A stretch of 64,000 bases of DNA from Schizochytrium sp. TIO01 (GCA_004764695.1 CM015707.1:1-64000), one strand, 5' to 3'. Shown: positions 38,282 through 48,157, numbered from the stretch's first letter. The notes: generated by a model not told the origin, from the sequence alone. Program-made: numbers and translations.

Positions 38282-40387
38282 CTAACGCTTCTTTCGAAGA
38301 ACTGTATCATTTTCTTGTTTAGATTTATTAAGGAGAATACTTCGCATTGCATTTCGAATGCTCGGGATCTTTGGTCGGTTGATTTTTTCCCATTTATCTT
38401 TCACCAGTGTGAACCCCATATCCTTCAGCTTTGCGCAAAAAAACAGAATGAAGGGAAATTCAAACCAAGTCGATGCCGAGAAACGCCAATCTGGATTAAT
38501 ATTAATAATACTTGTATCTTCTGTAAACCCTGTTGAAATAAAACAGTTGTATGCAAATAGAAATGTCATTCCATAGGGAAGCCATTCAGGGTTCCAAAAG
38601 CCTCTGTTTTGCTGTATTCCAAGATAGTTTTCAATGTAGTTCAGGAGATCGTAGTAAAGCATACTACAAAAATATACATAGTTTATGGAACCACCCATTG
38701 CATGTAACTGACTACCCTCATTCATTTCTTTTGCGTATCGGAGGTAATAATAAGTCTGCTCAGTTTCCAGTGTTGCACACATCAGTGTAAGAGTTGCAGG
38801 TATCATGACTAGGGCATCATAAATACTCATCGAGATGAACTCTGGTGTCTGCATAACTTCTTTGAGTGAAACATAAAAGTTATGTCTATTTTCGTTGTGG
38901 CCTGCGCGAAGACCCATTGGACCAGAATTATACTCATGAAGTTTGTTTAACTCAGTCCCATTCATGAGCAATGCCTTAATAAACTTTGCTAATCTAGATA
39001 CTTCATGAATCATCGGAATTCCCATCATTATAAAAATTGAAAATGTTGCTGCAACATCTCGTTTGATCTGAGCATCGAGAGGGTTAGTAGTTTGATACTT
39101 AAACAACATGTAAGACAAAACACTTAATATCGAATCTTCACGACCATCAGTAACATGAAACCAATTTCTTAATACAGTCTTTATAAACGACGATCCCAAA
39201 AAGTCACCGTTAGGTGAACTTGCATTATAATCGACATTTTTCTTTCCTTTTAAAAGTGAAAACAGTAGTCCGAGTTTGTTTGATTTCAGAATGTGAGCAG
39301 TCATCCAGGAGAAAATGTAAACGTAACTAGCCGTTACCTTTACGGTATCAGTGTTTACGGTAGGGTGGTGATTAGCTTGTTGTCTGTAGGAGTCAATCAT
39401 CGCAAAATTAATCGGGAATTTAAGCTGACGGTCTTTCCCAAACCCGTGTCGATTAGAATATGGGCCCTTACGAGCCATAATAGTTGCAGTCTTCTCTGAA
39501 ATCAGTAGCATTTGATATAGTTCGTTCATCTGCTCGTCACTTAGATTTGCGTGCTTCCCAGAATCTGTAGGATTTAGAACCGGCAAAATGTCACCTAAGT
39601 TTACTCCCTTCAAGGCCTGTAGAGTTATGCTATGAGAGTCAGTATTGGGCTGAAAGTGTCCAGTCTTCAGTGCCTCTTCCCATTGATTAATTTCATCATA
39701 GAGTTCGTACCTATACTCATAAAGTTTGTTGATCTCTTCGAGATATAAATACGGGTTCCCAAAAGCAATGTCCTTCACCATTTCGAACAGGTCAAAGTCT
39801 TCTTCGCCTGTTTCTTCAACTTTACCTTCTGAAAAGTAGTTTTTGAACCAGGAAAGTTGTTCTGGTACCTCGACCATACTTAAAATTGTATGGCTGATAG
39901 TTTTCATTTCTTTGACTTTATTAAACTCTAATACTGTTTTAGTCGAGCTGTCATAATCTAAACTAGTCAGAAAAATAAAAAACGCAAAGAGAGCGTAAAA
40001 CATAGAGATTGCGAGAGTAATGTTTGTTAAGAATTGTGCTGATGTGAAGAATAAGCCAACAACGCCCTTTCGTAGAGGCTGTTTTTTATTCTTTTTGAAT
40101 CTACTTCTGTTCAAGGTAGCTGCAGTACTGATATGCTTTTCGTATTTTTTTTTACTGCTCAATTCATCAAAAAGATAAACATGGCCCTCAAGCCGAGCGA
40201 ACTCTTCCTGTCGAATTTTATAAATTTTTTTGTGAGAACACATTCTCTTTATTTCATCACGAATAAAATTTGGAAAGTTGGCATAGTAGGTCCCATGCCA
40301 TTTCTCTAAGAGCATCAGAGCCTCTTTTGGAAGAACGACCCGGACGCGAGAAGAAAACTCCAAGACCCTCAATTCGATTAGACTCAT
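38282..40387 (-). CDS. Large membrane-associated protein, 701 aa
   Basis: No known family is recognised. The first ~110 residues are basic and helical. A hydrophobic helix lies at ~125-145 (ITLAISMFYALFAFFIFLTS), with further ones at ~360-375, ~455-470 and ~540-560, and aromatic-rich helices near 590-680 (YVYFCSMLYYDLLNYIENYL). It lies 73 bp upstream of the 618-aa relative on the same strand, so they could form one expression unit. A virion membrane role is possible but unsupported. Confidence 0.65.
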   Translation of the reverse strand: MSLIELRVLEFSSRVRVVLPKEALMLLEKWHGTYYANFPNFIRDEIKRMCSHKKIYKIRQEEFARLEGHVYLFDELSSKKKYEKHISTAATLNRSRFKKNKKQPLRKGVVGLFFTSAQFLTNITLAISMFYALFAFFIFLTSLDYDSSTKTVLEFNKVKEMKTISHTILSMVEVPEQLSWFKNYFSEGKVEETGEEDFDLFEMVKDIAFGNPYLYLEEINKLYEYRYELYDEINQWEEALKTGHFQPNTDSHSITLQALKGVNLGDILPVLNPTDSGKHANLSDEQMNELYQMLLISEKTATIMARKGPYSNRHGFGKDRQLKFPINFAMIDSYRQQANHHPTVNTDTVKVTASYVYIFSWMTAHILKSNKLGLLFSLLKGKKNVDYNASSPNGDFLGSSFIKTVLRNWFHVTDGREDSILSVLSYMLFKYQTTNPLDAQIKRDVAATFSIFIMMGIPMIHEVSRLAKFIKALLMNGTELNKLHEYNSGPMGLRAGHNENRHNFYVSLKEVMQTPEFISMSIYDALVMIPATLTLMCATLETEQTYYYLRYAKEMNEGSQLHAMGGSINYVYFCSMLYYDLLNYIENYLGIQQNRGFWNPEWLPYGMTFLFAYNCFISTGFTEDTSIININPDWRFSASTWFEFPFILFFCAKLKDMGFTLVKDKWEKINRPKIPSIRNAMRSILLNKSKQENDTVLRKKR

Positions 40388-40463
40388 CTTGAACTAATTT
40401 TATTAAGTAATGTAATTTTATTTTTATTTTTATTTTATGTATATGGTAGAGAATTATTATATT

Positions 40464-40865
40464 TTACTCGATGTAGCTCATAGTGTTAAGAACAAAGCTC
40501 ATTTCAGGGTGCAGCAGCGCGATTTCTTCACGAAAGGCAGCATCCTGTTCAAGAATGTCACCGCAGGAAAAGTGTACAAATGCGGCCGGTTTCATGATGA
40601 TGACATTTTTAATCAGAGAATGGTTGGAGCGGAGTCTTGGTGATGCGTAGACTAATGTCATTGGTTTTATACAAACGGCATGCTTCACGACGAGAAAATC
40701 ATCGCGAAGCCGTAACGATGCGTACTTTAAGTTTTCGGGATGAATACTTATTGCATAGGTAGTGATATACAAATTATCACGGAGAAACCAAGGAAAGTAT
40801 CTGTACTCTCGACCAGTACTTTTTCGTAATAATTCAAACACGAAATCGTAGTGAAGGAGTAACAT
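40464..40865 (-). CDS. DUF4116-repeat protein
   Basis: The 133 residues consist of about three DUF4116-type repeats: LRDNLYITTYAISIHPENLK, YASLRLRDDFLVVKHAVCIK, and YASPRLRSNHSLIKNVIIMK. Each follows the pattern 'yas..lr.d..vv..av..np..l'. The family is of unknown function and is found in giant viruses, protists and some bacteria. The local GC content is higher than in the neighbours, which together with the short length may reflect acquisition from elsewhere. Confidence 0.75.
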   Translation of the reverse strand: MLLLHYDFVFELLRKSTGREYRYFPWFLRDNLYITTYAISIHPENLKYASLRLRDDFLVVKHAVCIKPMTLVYASPRLRSNHSLIKNVIIMKPAAFVHFSCGDILEQDAAFREEIALLHPEMSFVLNTMSYIE

Positions 40866-41166
40866 GTTTCTACACTGTTACCTCTTCGACCTTCTTCGTT
40901 CTTCAATGTTTGATGATCAGATGTTCTTTCCAGTCAACTGGATGAAAATGATGGAAGTTCACTTTCTGGCTTTCTTCTGGAAGTTATGTTGAATGGTGAA
41001 ATTGAATTTTCAGAATGTGTAATTCCGGACTTTCCTTTCACAGAGAATTGAATGGCCGAAAACCAAATCCGCAATTGGTATCTGGTCGCTGTCCCTGCCT
41101 GCCTGATTGTCTCTCTCTCTCTCTATCCCTCTCTTTCTCCTCTCTCTCTCTCTCTCATTCTTAGCA
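40866..41166. other. Intergenic region with CT microsatellite
   Basis: No gene is seen. The region between the divergent DUF4116 and 150-aa genes is less AT-rich than other gaps. It ends in an interrupted (CT)n tract at about 41109-41157 that makes an apparent Ser/Leu-rich N-terminal extension of the next gene. Confidence 0.7.
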
Positions 41167-41619
41167 ATGTATTCGACTGCTCAGAACGGAAAGTTTGATA
41201 TCGAAGAATTATTTGAATTCGTTTCGAAAGAAGTAATTCAAGAGGTGATCTATTTTTTTATTCTAAACCTTTACAGGCAACATTCTGAAAGTTCGAGTAC
41301 AAGATGTATTTACTCAACTTTGGATAGTGAAAACAACATTATACCGGCGTGGGATAGGGTCTCTGAAATAGTTTTCCTCTTAACTGGTTGGAAAATTTCT
41401 CCCAATTACATTGAGAATCTCTTTAATAAAGAGCTCTATTGGAGCATTGCAAAAGACCGTCTTATATTGGACGCATTACATGATAGTCAGAATAATGGTA
41501 CTCGCATAGACTGGACAGACTTCAAGATAAAGAACAATTTCGATATCATTTCTGTCCAAATGATAGCAGAGCGTGCTAAAAAATTACAGCATGATGACAG
41601 AACATTTTCAATAGTTTAA
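41167..41619 (+). CDS. Hypothetical protein, 150 aa
   Basis: I chose the ATG at 41167. The frame is open further upstream from a TTG at 41107, but that part is translated CT microsatellite and its hydrophobic look is artefactual. The remaining protein is acidic and helical (FDIEELFEFVSKEVIQEVIY) with no family recognised. A 294-bp very AT-rich gap without visible features follows. Confidence 0.55.
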   Translation: MYSTAQNGKFDIEELFEFVSKEVIQEVIYFFILNLYRQHSESSSTRCIYSTLDSENNIIPAWDRVSEIVFLLTGWKISPNYIENLFNKELYWSIAKDRLILDALHDSQNNGTRIDWTDFKIKNNFDIISVQMIAERAKKLQHDDRTFSIV

Positions 41620-41913
41620 ATCTTAAGGATGGATGCTTATATTAAACCGGACTTTTTTTTTGTGAAATAAGATTTCCATTTAACTATAAAGTATAAAGTA
41701 GTCTAGGTGTATTAGTTTAAAATTGTAGAAATAAGAAAATATAAAGGATAATTTAATTGACAAAGTTTAAGAGCAACATTATTTAAAATATGCCCTCGAT
41801 GATTAAATTATATCAATTAAGAAAATGAAAACTTTTGTTGAGATATAAACTTAATATACACTGTCGAAGTAAAAGGAAAACTTATTACCTTTAATAGAAT
41901 TTTAAAACAGAAA

Positions 41914-42168
41914 ATGGGGACTTTACTTTCCAGAAAGAAAGAAGATGACCCTAACTCTCTACAGAGAAGATCAGTTCTGCTCGACGTTGAAGCCTTTCAA
42001 AATGTAGAAAATGATTCGGAAAGTGAATCTGAAGAATACACGTTTAAATCACTACCTACGAGGCACTATTCCAGTGAGCAATTTGAACATTTTACGCCTT
42101 CACCTCCAGCTAATACGAAGATTAAAAAAACTGGTTCGTTTTGTTGTGGATCTTGCGTTAAAAGGTAG
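41914..42168 (+). CDS. Small acidic protein with likely N-myristoylation site
   Basis: The 84-residue protein starts MGTLLSRKK, which fits an N-myristoylation signal (Gly2, Ser6, then basic residues). It ends in a cysteine group after lysines (KKTGSFCCGSCVKR) that could be palmitoylated. The middle is acidic and serine-rich (NDSESESEEY). Both ends could therefore hold it at a membrane, as in small tegument-like or virion membrane adaptors, but this is inference. It overlaps the end of the convergent RCC1 gene by 11 bp. Confidence 0.6.
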   Translation: MGTLLSRKKEDDPNSLQRRSVLLDVEAFQNVENDSESESEEYTFKSLPTRHYSSEQFEHFTPSPPANTKIKKTGSFCCGSCVKR

Positions 42169-43393
42169 GAAACTTATATCCCGAACGTATAAACCTATTT
42201 CCATAAGTGTCTTCTCTTTTGCAGTATGCATTTTTAACAGCTATTATCAATAATACTAAACAAACAAATGAGCTTGAAATCAATGCAATAACACCTACTC
42301 GACCTGTAAAGATACTTGATTCACTTGCTGTTGGCGTTGCTGTGCTATTTAAATTATTGAAAGCGATCATCAAGTCAGTTACATTTAGTCCATTTAAAAT
42401 GGGTGAGTTTGGATCACCAAAACAACTGAACTGATTCGTATTAGAATAGAGACATATGTCATTTTCTGCATCACCTGAAACAACACCTGAAACATTTAAG
42501 GGTAAGTCAATCCCCATACATTCAAGTCTTCGTGTCTCTGATCCTAAGATAGCACAAGTAAAGTTGTTCCCAACGATAATAGAAACGACTTCTGACTCAG
42601 AAAACTGGATCTCCTCTACGGTAGTATTTGCTCCATCCCAGCAAAACACAGAGTTCTCGGAACGAAAACATCCGTGAGTACGGGACAACTTAAATTCATC
42701 TACCTGTGAACTGACCAGTTGTGCTGAGTTCCCCCCAAAAAGACCACCCCAACAAAATAAGTGTTTTGATGTGTCAACTGTGCATGTTGTATTTCCTTCA
42801 GAATAAATGGAATGTACATTCATAAGAAGATCTTCTGTGTCGTTTCTGTAAATAGGCTGAAGTTCGCTTTTCATGACTGAAGGATAAGCTGACCCTGAAC
42901 CTAATTGGCCATCAACGTTATCTGAGCCCCAGCATTGAACTATTCGAAGTTCTTTTAGAACAACGCAAGTATGCATATCTCCTACTTCAACCATGAGGAT
43001 GTCTTCAATTGCTGTCCCCATAGTACTGCTCACCATGATGATTGGATGAAATCTCAAACTATCTAAGTCTCCGTTTGGTAAGATTGTACCATATTGGTTA
43101 GACCCCCAACAATAAAGAAGACTTCCTTCGCTTTCATCAATAAAACATGCATGGTTTATTCCTATTGCGAAGTCTGTGATGTTGTATAGGTCTTGATCAA
43201 AAGGGCGAGGTGACATAAAATAATCTCCTTGCCCATATCCATGACCTAGAATCCCTACTACCTCCGTGTCTCTACCCCAGTTGACTAAGACTCCTTGACT
43301 CAGTATCCCTGCAGTATTTGTGGTCAAGACAATCTTTGGTGTCATTCCAAAGATAGACTGAAACAGTATCAGGTAAATCAAAGTTTGGAACAT
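42158..43393 (-). CDS. Membrane-anchored RCC1-repeat protein, 411 aa
   Basis: A signal peptide (MFQTLIYLILFQSIFG) is followed by an RCC1-type propeller with motifs VLVNWGRDTEVVGILGHG, YCWGSNQYG, QCWGSDNVDGQLGSG, FCWGGLFGG, FCWDGANT and SCFGDPN. A membrane helix (VGVIALISSSFVCLVLLIIA) and a ~25-residue tail follow. Unlike its relatives it has almost no PT linker. It lies 34 bp downstream of the next RCC1 gene on the same strand, so the pair is likely a local duplication. Confidence 0.85.
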   Translation of the reverse strand: MFQTLIYLILFQSIFGMTPKIVLTTNTAGILSQGVLVNWGRDTEVVGILGHGYGQGDYFMSPRPFDQDLYNITDFAIGINHACFIDESEGSLLYCWGSNQYGTILPNGDLDSLRFHPIIMVSSTMGTAIEDILMVEVGDMHTCVVLKELRIVQCWGSDNVDGQLGSGSAYPSVMKSELQPIYRNDTEDLLMNVHSIYSEGNTTCTVDTSKHLFCWGGLFGGNSAQLVSSQVDEFKLSRTHGCFRSENSVFCWDGANTTVEEIQFSESEVVSIIVGNNFTCAILGSETRRLECMGIDLPLNVSGVVSGDAENDICLYSNTNQFSCFGDPNSPILNGLNVTDLMIAFNNLNSTATPTASESSIFTGRVGVIALISSSFVCLVLLIIAVKNAYCKREDTYGNRFIRSGYKFPTF

Positions 43394-43427
43394 CTTACAC
43401 TAGCCTTTCAAATCTTACAGTCTGTTT

Positions 43428-44903
43428 TTAATATACGTTGGCAAGAGTTAGTCCGTAAGAATGTCTCTTTCGCGTGCGAATCCGGTGGAGGGCGTACAAA
43501 AAGGAAAATATTCCTAACGTAGAGACACCGACAATTAAGCAAAGAATAAATGAAGAATTAGACCATATTGAATTTTGGTTTGTTGTTGAACTCGTTTGAG
43601 GTACCGTTGGTCTTTTAGTTGGGGTATTTGTTGGTTTTGCTGTTGTAGGTACTTCTTCCGATGGGAATTTAGTTGGCTCGAGGGTAGGAGATAGTGTAGG
43701 AGTCTTCGTTTTCTCAGCAATACATTCAAAAGCCAAATTAGTATCTAAAACTACAATTGGGTCTTTGTAGGTTAGTTCAGGGGAAGATTCGTCTGAAGGA
43801 TTGACTCTTCCACCATAGTTATTTCCCCAACAGTTAAATTGACCTTCTTCAGTAACGAAGCATCCTGTTAGATTGGATAAGTCCATACTTTTTATTTTGG
43901 AAGTTGTATTCAATTTCTGATCCATAATCTCATGCTGTGACTCATCGGAACCATAACAGTAAGTAGTTCCGTTAACTTTGGTGACACAAGTTAACAAAGA
44001 ACCAACTGTAACTCCGACATTGTCCAGACCATAATTTTCAACAATGGTTGGAGTCGTAAAATAAGAAACATTTCGTTCCCACGGATTTGCAGTACCAAAT
44101 TGGTTGTCTCCAAAACATTTTACCTCTCCGAAAGTAGTGACATAACATGAAGTAGCTGTTGTCAAACCGCCCATATCCATGCTTATGATACTATCCTCTG
44201 ATATAAGTGTTGCATCAATTACATAAGGTCCGGTCGTCTCGATTCCGGCTGCTCCGTACCGGTTCTCTCCCCAGCAATGTAGTCCAGATGGTTTACCAAC
44301 AACACAAGTCGTAGTAAAACTTGCATGAATTGAAGTAGCCTCTGCTTGATCTGCTAATGACCCAGTAACATCATGGAAATAGTCGGTACTGAAGCCTGCC
44401 TGAAGGCTGGTGTTTGTTAATTGATAGAAACTGTTATCACCAACGCAAGAAACATCAGAGGTTTTCGTTAATGAACATGTGTGCATAGAGCCTACTGCTA
44501 CATCAATGAGACCAGTTTTCTCAAGTACCAATAATGGTATTCTTTTTTTGGTAGTTGTCGATGTATAGCCGAGTTTTCCTTTTTCATTTGAGCCCCAGCA
44601 CCAGATTTCTTCTGAAATTTGGTCGCAAACGCAAACGTGGTCATTCCCAGATTTTACGGAAGTTGCAAATGCAAAGTACCCTGTTAAACTTTGGGGTTCT
44701 TTTAGCTCTAAGACATCCTGTCCAAAGCCTAAGATTCCATCATCAGAGGGATCACTTCCCCAGACATAGAGGGTATGTTCAGTATCTGACGCATATGATG
44801 CCGTGACACCTACTGCGACTGAGTCATGTGTGCAGACTGACTGCGCCGTAACAAGAGCAAAAAAAGAAATGTAAACAAGTCCAAACGTAAATTGTCCTAT
44901 CAT
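43428..44903 (-). CDS. Membrane-anchored RCC1-repeat protein with PT linker, 491 aa
   Basis: A signal peptide (MIGQFTFGLVYISFFALVTA) leads into RCC1 blades (LYVWGSDPSDDGILGFG, WCWGSNEKGKLG, SCVGDNSFYQ, HCWGENRYGAAG, KCFGDNQFG, YCYGSDES, NCWGNNYGG). A PT linker (TPTLSPTLEPTKFPSEEVPT), a membrane helix (SSFILCLIVGVSTLGIFSFL) and a basic tail (RIRTRKRHSYG) complete it. Cys residues placed next to the WG motifs suggest disulphides and an extracytoplasmic location. Confidence 0.87.
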   Translation of the reverse strand: MIGQFTFGLVYISFFALVTAQSVCTHDSVAVGVTASYASDTEHTLYVWGSDPSDDGILGFGQDVLELKEPQSLTGYFAFATSVKSGNDHVCVCDQISEEIWCWGSNEKGKLGYTSTTTKKRIPLLVLEKTGLIDVAVGSMHTCSLTKTSDVSCVGDNSFYQLTNTSLQAGFSTDYFHDVTGSLADQAEATSIHASFTTTCVVGKPSGLHCWGENRYGAAGIETTGPYVIDATLISEDSIISMDMGGLTTATSCYVTTFGEVKCFGDNQFGTANPWERNVSYFTTPTIVENYGLDNVGVTVGSLLTCVTKVNGTTYCYGSDESQHEIMDQKLNTTSKIKSMDLSNLTGCFVTEEGQFNCWGNNYGGRVNPSDESSPELTYKDPIVVLDTNLAFECIAEKTKTPTLSPTLEPTKFPSEEVPTTAKPTNTPTKRPTVPQTSSTTNQNSIWSNSSFILCLIVGVSTLGIFSFLYALHRIRTRKRHSYGLTLANVY

Positions 44904-45031
44904 AAATCAATAATCTTAGTAGGTTTCCTATTTATTCAGGAGAAACTTATTTATGTATTTCTTTCTTTCTTTTTTTTTCTTTCATTTTCTTTGTTTCTAT
45001 ATTTATTAGTTCATTTACTAGTAAAACTAGT

Positions 45032-45268
45032 CTACCACCCTCGAGTATCGTGTAGGTAATCTGCTCTTCTATTTCTCACCTGATTATGCCTCCTATTGCA
45101 TAACATGACAACAAGAAAAAGAAGTAGAACACCTACGACAGCACCTCCGATAATAAAAGCTAGTTCATTATTTTTTACATAGGTAATGACATCATCTACA
45201 ATATCTGCACGTGACAGGTTGATTACAGAAAGCAAATAAGCTATTAGGAGAATCCAATTTGAAAACAT
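45032..45268 (-). CDS. Small type I membrane protein, 78 aa
   Basis: A signal peptide (MFSNWILLIAYLLSVINLSRA), a ~15-residue lumenal stretch, a membrane helix (LAFIIGGAVVGVLLLFLVVM) and a 25-residue basic tail (CNRRHNQVRNRRADYLHD) are visible. No family is recognised. The tail could bind virion or cytoskeletal partners. Confidence 0.6.
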   Translation of the reverse strand: MFSNWILLIAYLLSVINLSRADIVDDVITYVKNNELAFIIGGAVVGVLLLFLVVMLCNRRHNQVRNRRADYLHDTRGW

Positions 45269-45492
45269 GGCCCCAATGCTAACTCAATCCTTAAAGATAA
45301 TTGTTTATTTATATGTTTAGTATACAGTATTTTTCGATGTCATATGCTAGTCTTTTCTCTATCATATGGTATAAGTCAGCTGTTCTTTTTTTTCTCTTTT
45401 ACCTTCTATAAATGTAATTCATTTTCATTATTTATTCTTTGATAACGAATTATTTTATTTTAAAAACAAACAACAGATCGAAGTAAAAAAAA

Positions 45493-46167
45493 ATGGCGAG
45501 TAAACATGCGAACGAAATTGCCTCCAAGATCTTGCAGAATGAGAAGGTTTGTTGTAAATGGATGGCGGGTGTCATGGAAAAGATTAATTCCACTCTAAGT
45601 ATTCATGGCTTAGAAAAACTCCAAGAGAGTTTGCGTGATGATCCCGCTTACCAAATTATGACTCTTGTTTGGCAAGGAATGAAGAAGTTTAATTCTTTAA
45701 TTGTAGAGTTTCAAAGTGATCAACTTTTCGATTTTGATCAAAATAAAGCTTTAGACTTCGTGATTGACGAAGACGATGTCTACTGGGAAGTCGGAACCTT
45801 TAAAGAGTCTTTTGGTGAAACCTTGAAAAAGTATGAAGAGTGGTTTTTCACTCTTCGTCTCCTAATGTCCAATAAAGATTGCAGTGATGAAGCTGGACTT
45901 GTTACAAGTTGCATGCCGATGGCGAATTACACTTTTGCTCAAATTTTCTTAAGACGTGGCGCAAACCCCAATGTTATTATAGACAGCAAATCGAGTCGAA
46001 CACTTCTTATGTTTATGTGTAGGATGAATAACACTGACATTGTTCTATTACTTGTGGAGCATCAAGCTGATCTCGATCTGAGAGATGCTAGTAATAAAAC
46101 AGCTCAAGACTATGTATCATCCTTTTCTGCGATCAATGATCTGATTAATATTATTAAGGAGAGATAA
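45493..46167 (+). CDS. Ankyrin-type protein, 224 aa
   Basis: The first ~130 residues are helical without known family. The C-terminal part carries two ankyrin-like repeats (FAQIFLRRGANPNVIIDSKS and RTLLMFMCRMNNTDIVLLLV, EHQADLDLRDASNKTAQDYV). It is clearly a paralogue of the next gene: both begin with a short helical segment containing a 'WM..(F/V)ME' motif and end with two repeats. Ankyrin proteins in giant viruses mediate host-protein binding. Confidence 0.7.
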   Translation: MASKHANEIASKILQNEKVCCKWMAGVMEKINSTLSIHGLEKLQESLRDDPAYQIMTLVWQGMKKFNSLIVEFQSDQLFDFDQNKALDFVIDEDDVYWEVGTFKESFGETLKKYEEWFFTLRLLMSNKDCSDEAGLVTSCMPMANYTFAQIFLRRGANPNVIIDSKSSRTLLMFMCRMNNTDIVLLLVEHQADLDLRDASNKTAQDYVSSFSAINDLINIIKER

Positions 46168-46261
46168 TTTCCTATGAGAGTTTCCTCATTTCTTGTATTT
46201 TCAAACACCTTCTCGAATACCATTTTTTACCTTCTAGAACAAAATTAAATTACAAGACCAA

Positions 46262-46882
46262 ATGCATTACCTTGTATGCTTTTCGATAATACTTGAATTC
46301 ATTGAAGCAAAACCAAAACAGAAAAAGATGATTGAAGTGGAAGAAACTAAGTCTAATGAATGTGATGACATCGTCGTGCGTATTCAAGAGGATAAGGAAT
46401 TCGCGCTTACATGGATGCAAGAGTTCATGGAGAATGTTAAGATGATAATTGAGGAAGGTGGGACATTAATGTTAAAGAGAATTCATCCTGAAATTTCAAG
46501 TTTCGAAGTCTTGGACTTCGCATATATTGAATCGATGAGTTTACTTGCCCATCCAGTTGGAGTAGAATTTGCTTCGTTCGTCCCTGTTTTTTACGACCTG
46601 ATTGATTCAGCTTCCAATTCGGAAGACACCGGGTTAATTTTGTCTTGCGGTGAAAATGTTTCGGTTCGCCTTGCTCGAGTTTATTTAAACAGAGGTGCTC
46701 TCACAAGTCTCACTGTCAATAACTCTACGGGAAAAACTATTCTCATGGCTGCATGCGAGGCAGATGAACTAGATTTTGTCAAGGAACTATTAGAAACTGA
46801 TCTTGATCGAAACGCGACAGATTTTGCGGGCCGTACAGCAGTAGACTATGCTAGAGGAGAATGTGCAGTTTTTTTGAAGTAA
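46262..46882 (+). CDS. Ankyrin-type protein, 206 aa
   Basis: This is a paralogue of the preceding gene: ALTWMQEFMENVKMIIEEGG matches CKWMAGVMEKINSTL, and the C-terminal repeats (RVYLNRGALTSLTVNNSTG, KTILMAACEADELDFVKELL, ATDFAGRTAVDYAR) are ankyrin-like. I give the first ATG; an ATG at codon 23 (KKMIEVEE) is an alternative start because the first 22 residues have no counterpart in the paralogue. It lies 94 bp after that gene, an evident tandem duplication. Confidence 0.68.
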   Translation: MHYLVCFSIILEFIEAKPKQKKMIEVEETKSNECDDIVVRIQEDKEFALTWMQEFMENVKMIIEEGGTLMLKRIHPEISSFEVLDFAYIESMSLLAHPVGVEFASFVPVFYDLIDSASNSEDTGLILSCGENVSVRLARVYLNRGALTSLTVNNSTGKTILMAACEADELDFVKELLETDLDRNATDFAGRTAVDYARGECAVFLK

Positions 46883-46919
46883 CTTTAAAAGAATATTAAT
46901 TATAATAATTCGCTCGTAC

Positions 46920-47879
46920 TTAATTAAATAATGCAAAGAAACTTGAAAGTTTCATTGCCTTATTATTATTAGCAATTACACGAGACATCCCAATGTTTTT
47001 GGTTCCAGATTTAACTAAAATTCTTACCATATCAATGTTAGCGTCATCATATGAGGCCAGCATTAAGGGTGTATTTCCATCTCTATTTTCAGAATCAAAG
47101 GGACATCCTGCTGCTATTAGAGTTTCAAGGGCATTTGTATGGTTGATATGGTGTTCGCATAGGTAATGAATTGCAGTATTTCCATATGAATCCATAGACA
47201 TGGGATCTGCACCTCTTTCCAGTAATGCTCGTATTGAAGGGGGGTGATATAATGCCGCTTTTAGAATGAGACTTTCTCCAGAGTTGTCCAGATCAATTAA
47301 TGTGATACCTGGTATGTTAAGGAGAAAAGATATTATTTCAGACTCTTGTTCTTCGAGTGCAAGATTAAGAGGAGCCTTTCCCGAAATATCTTTGTAGTTT
47401 GGATCAGCTCCGAACCTAACAAGAATACGGCACATCATCAAGTTTCCCCACATGACTGCATATGATAGAGCACAAAGCTTTTCTTTTTGATCAACGATTG
47501 TGTTAGCGTCTACACTGCGTTTCAGTAGAATCTTGACAATATCAACTAATTGCGACTTTACAGCCATCACGAAGACTTCTTGTTCAGTACAGCCAGGACG
47601 TTTACGAATCTTAGAAATAAGTTTCGCCAGTTGAAGATAATATTCTAGATTGTTAGTTGCATAAGATGAAAGTGTTGCGACTGCAACTTGAAGGTCCCTA
47701 AATTCTTCTTTACCCCGTTCACTTGATAAAAAACGTTGAAGGGACCTCATTCCCCCAGTTGCTAATGCACTAGAAACATTAAGTCTACATCCTTCAAGGA
47801 CAGCATTTATAAGCGGAGGTGTCATTGCATATGTCAAAGGAGACTCTTCTACACATCCCGGTAGAGCGAAGTACTTCAT
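46920..47879 (-). CDS. Ankyrin-repeat protein, 319 aa
   Basis: Residues ~100-310 hold about five to six ankyrin repeats, for example CALSYAVMWGNLMMCRILVR FGADPN, APLNLALEEQESEIISFLLN, LILKAALYHPPSIRALLERG ADP, TAIHYLCEHH and TPLMLASYDDANIDMVRILV. The first 100 residues are helical. Such repeats normally bind other proteins; no F-box or other effector domain is visible. It converges with the two smaller ankyrin genes, and may be the origin of their repeats. Confidence 0.88.
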   Translation of the reverse strand: MKYFALPGCVEESPLTYAMTPPLINAVLEGCRLNVSSALATGGMRSLQRFLSSERGKEEFRDLQVAVATLSSYATNNLEYYLQLAKLISKIRKRPGCTEQEVFVMAVKSQLVDIVKILLKRSVDANTIVDQKEKLCALSYAVMWGNLMMCRILVRFGADPNYKDISGKAPLNLALEEQESEIISFLLNIPGITLIDLDNSGESLILKAALYHPPSIRALLERGADPMSMDSYGNTAIHYLCEHHINHTNALETLIAAGCPFDSENRDGNTPLMLASYDDANIDMVRILVKSGTKNIGMSRVIANNNKAMKLSSFFALFN

Positions 47880-48157
47880 ACTTCCTTATCCTTGATTTCG
47901 GTTTTGGATACCTTCCTCGAAGTTATGACCAAGAAAAATAAATTTTCTTTTCTTTTTTAAATTAAATCGAAATAAAAAGTAAAGGTGGAGTAGCCTATCT
48001 CGTCATTTAAAATTTTCTATAGTTCCTTTTAATCGTTTGACTATTATTCCAACATTATTCATGTTTTAAAAAAAAGCTTGTCAAAGAGAGCTTACAGACA
48101 AAAGCTGCAACATAATTCCGTGTACTTTCTTCTTCAGTCTCTCTACTTTATATTAAA

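Noticed and set aside
41107-41166. Ser/Leu-rich signal peptide of the 150-aa protein
   Set aside because: Translated CT microsatellite from a TTG; the ATG at 41167 is more likely.
41860-45495. Shared 'tcgaagtaaaa' upstream of two start codons as a promoter motif
   Set aside because: Only two examples with different distances to the start; not enough to call a motif.
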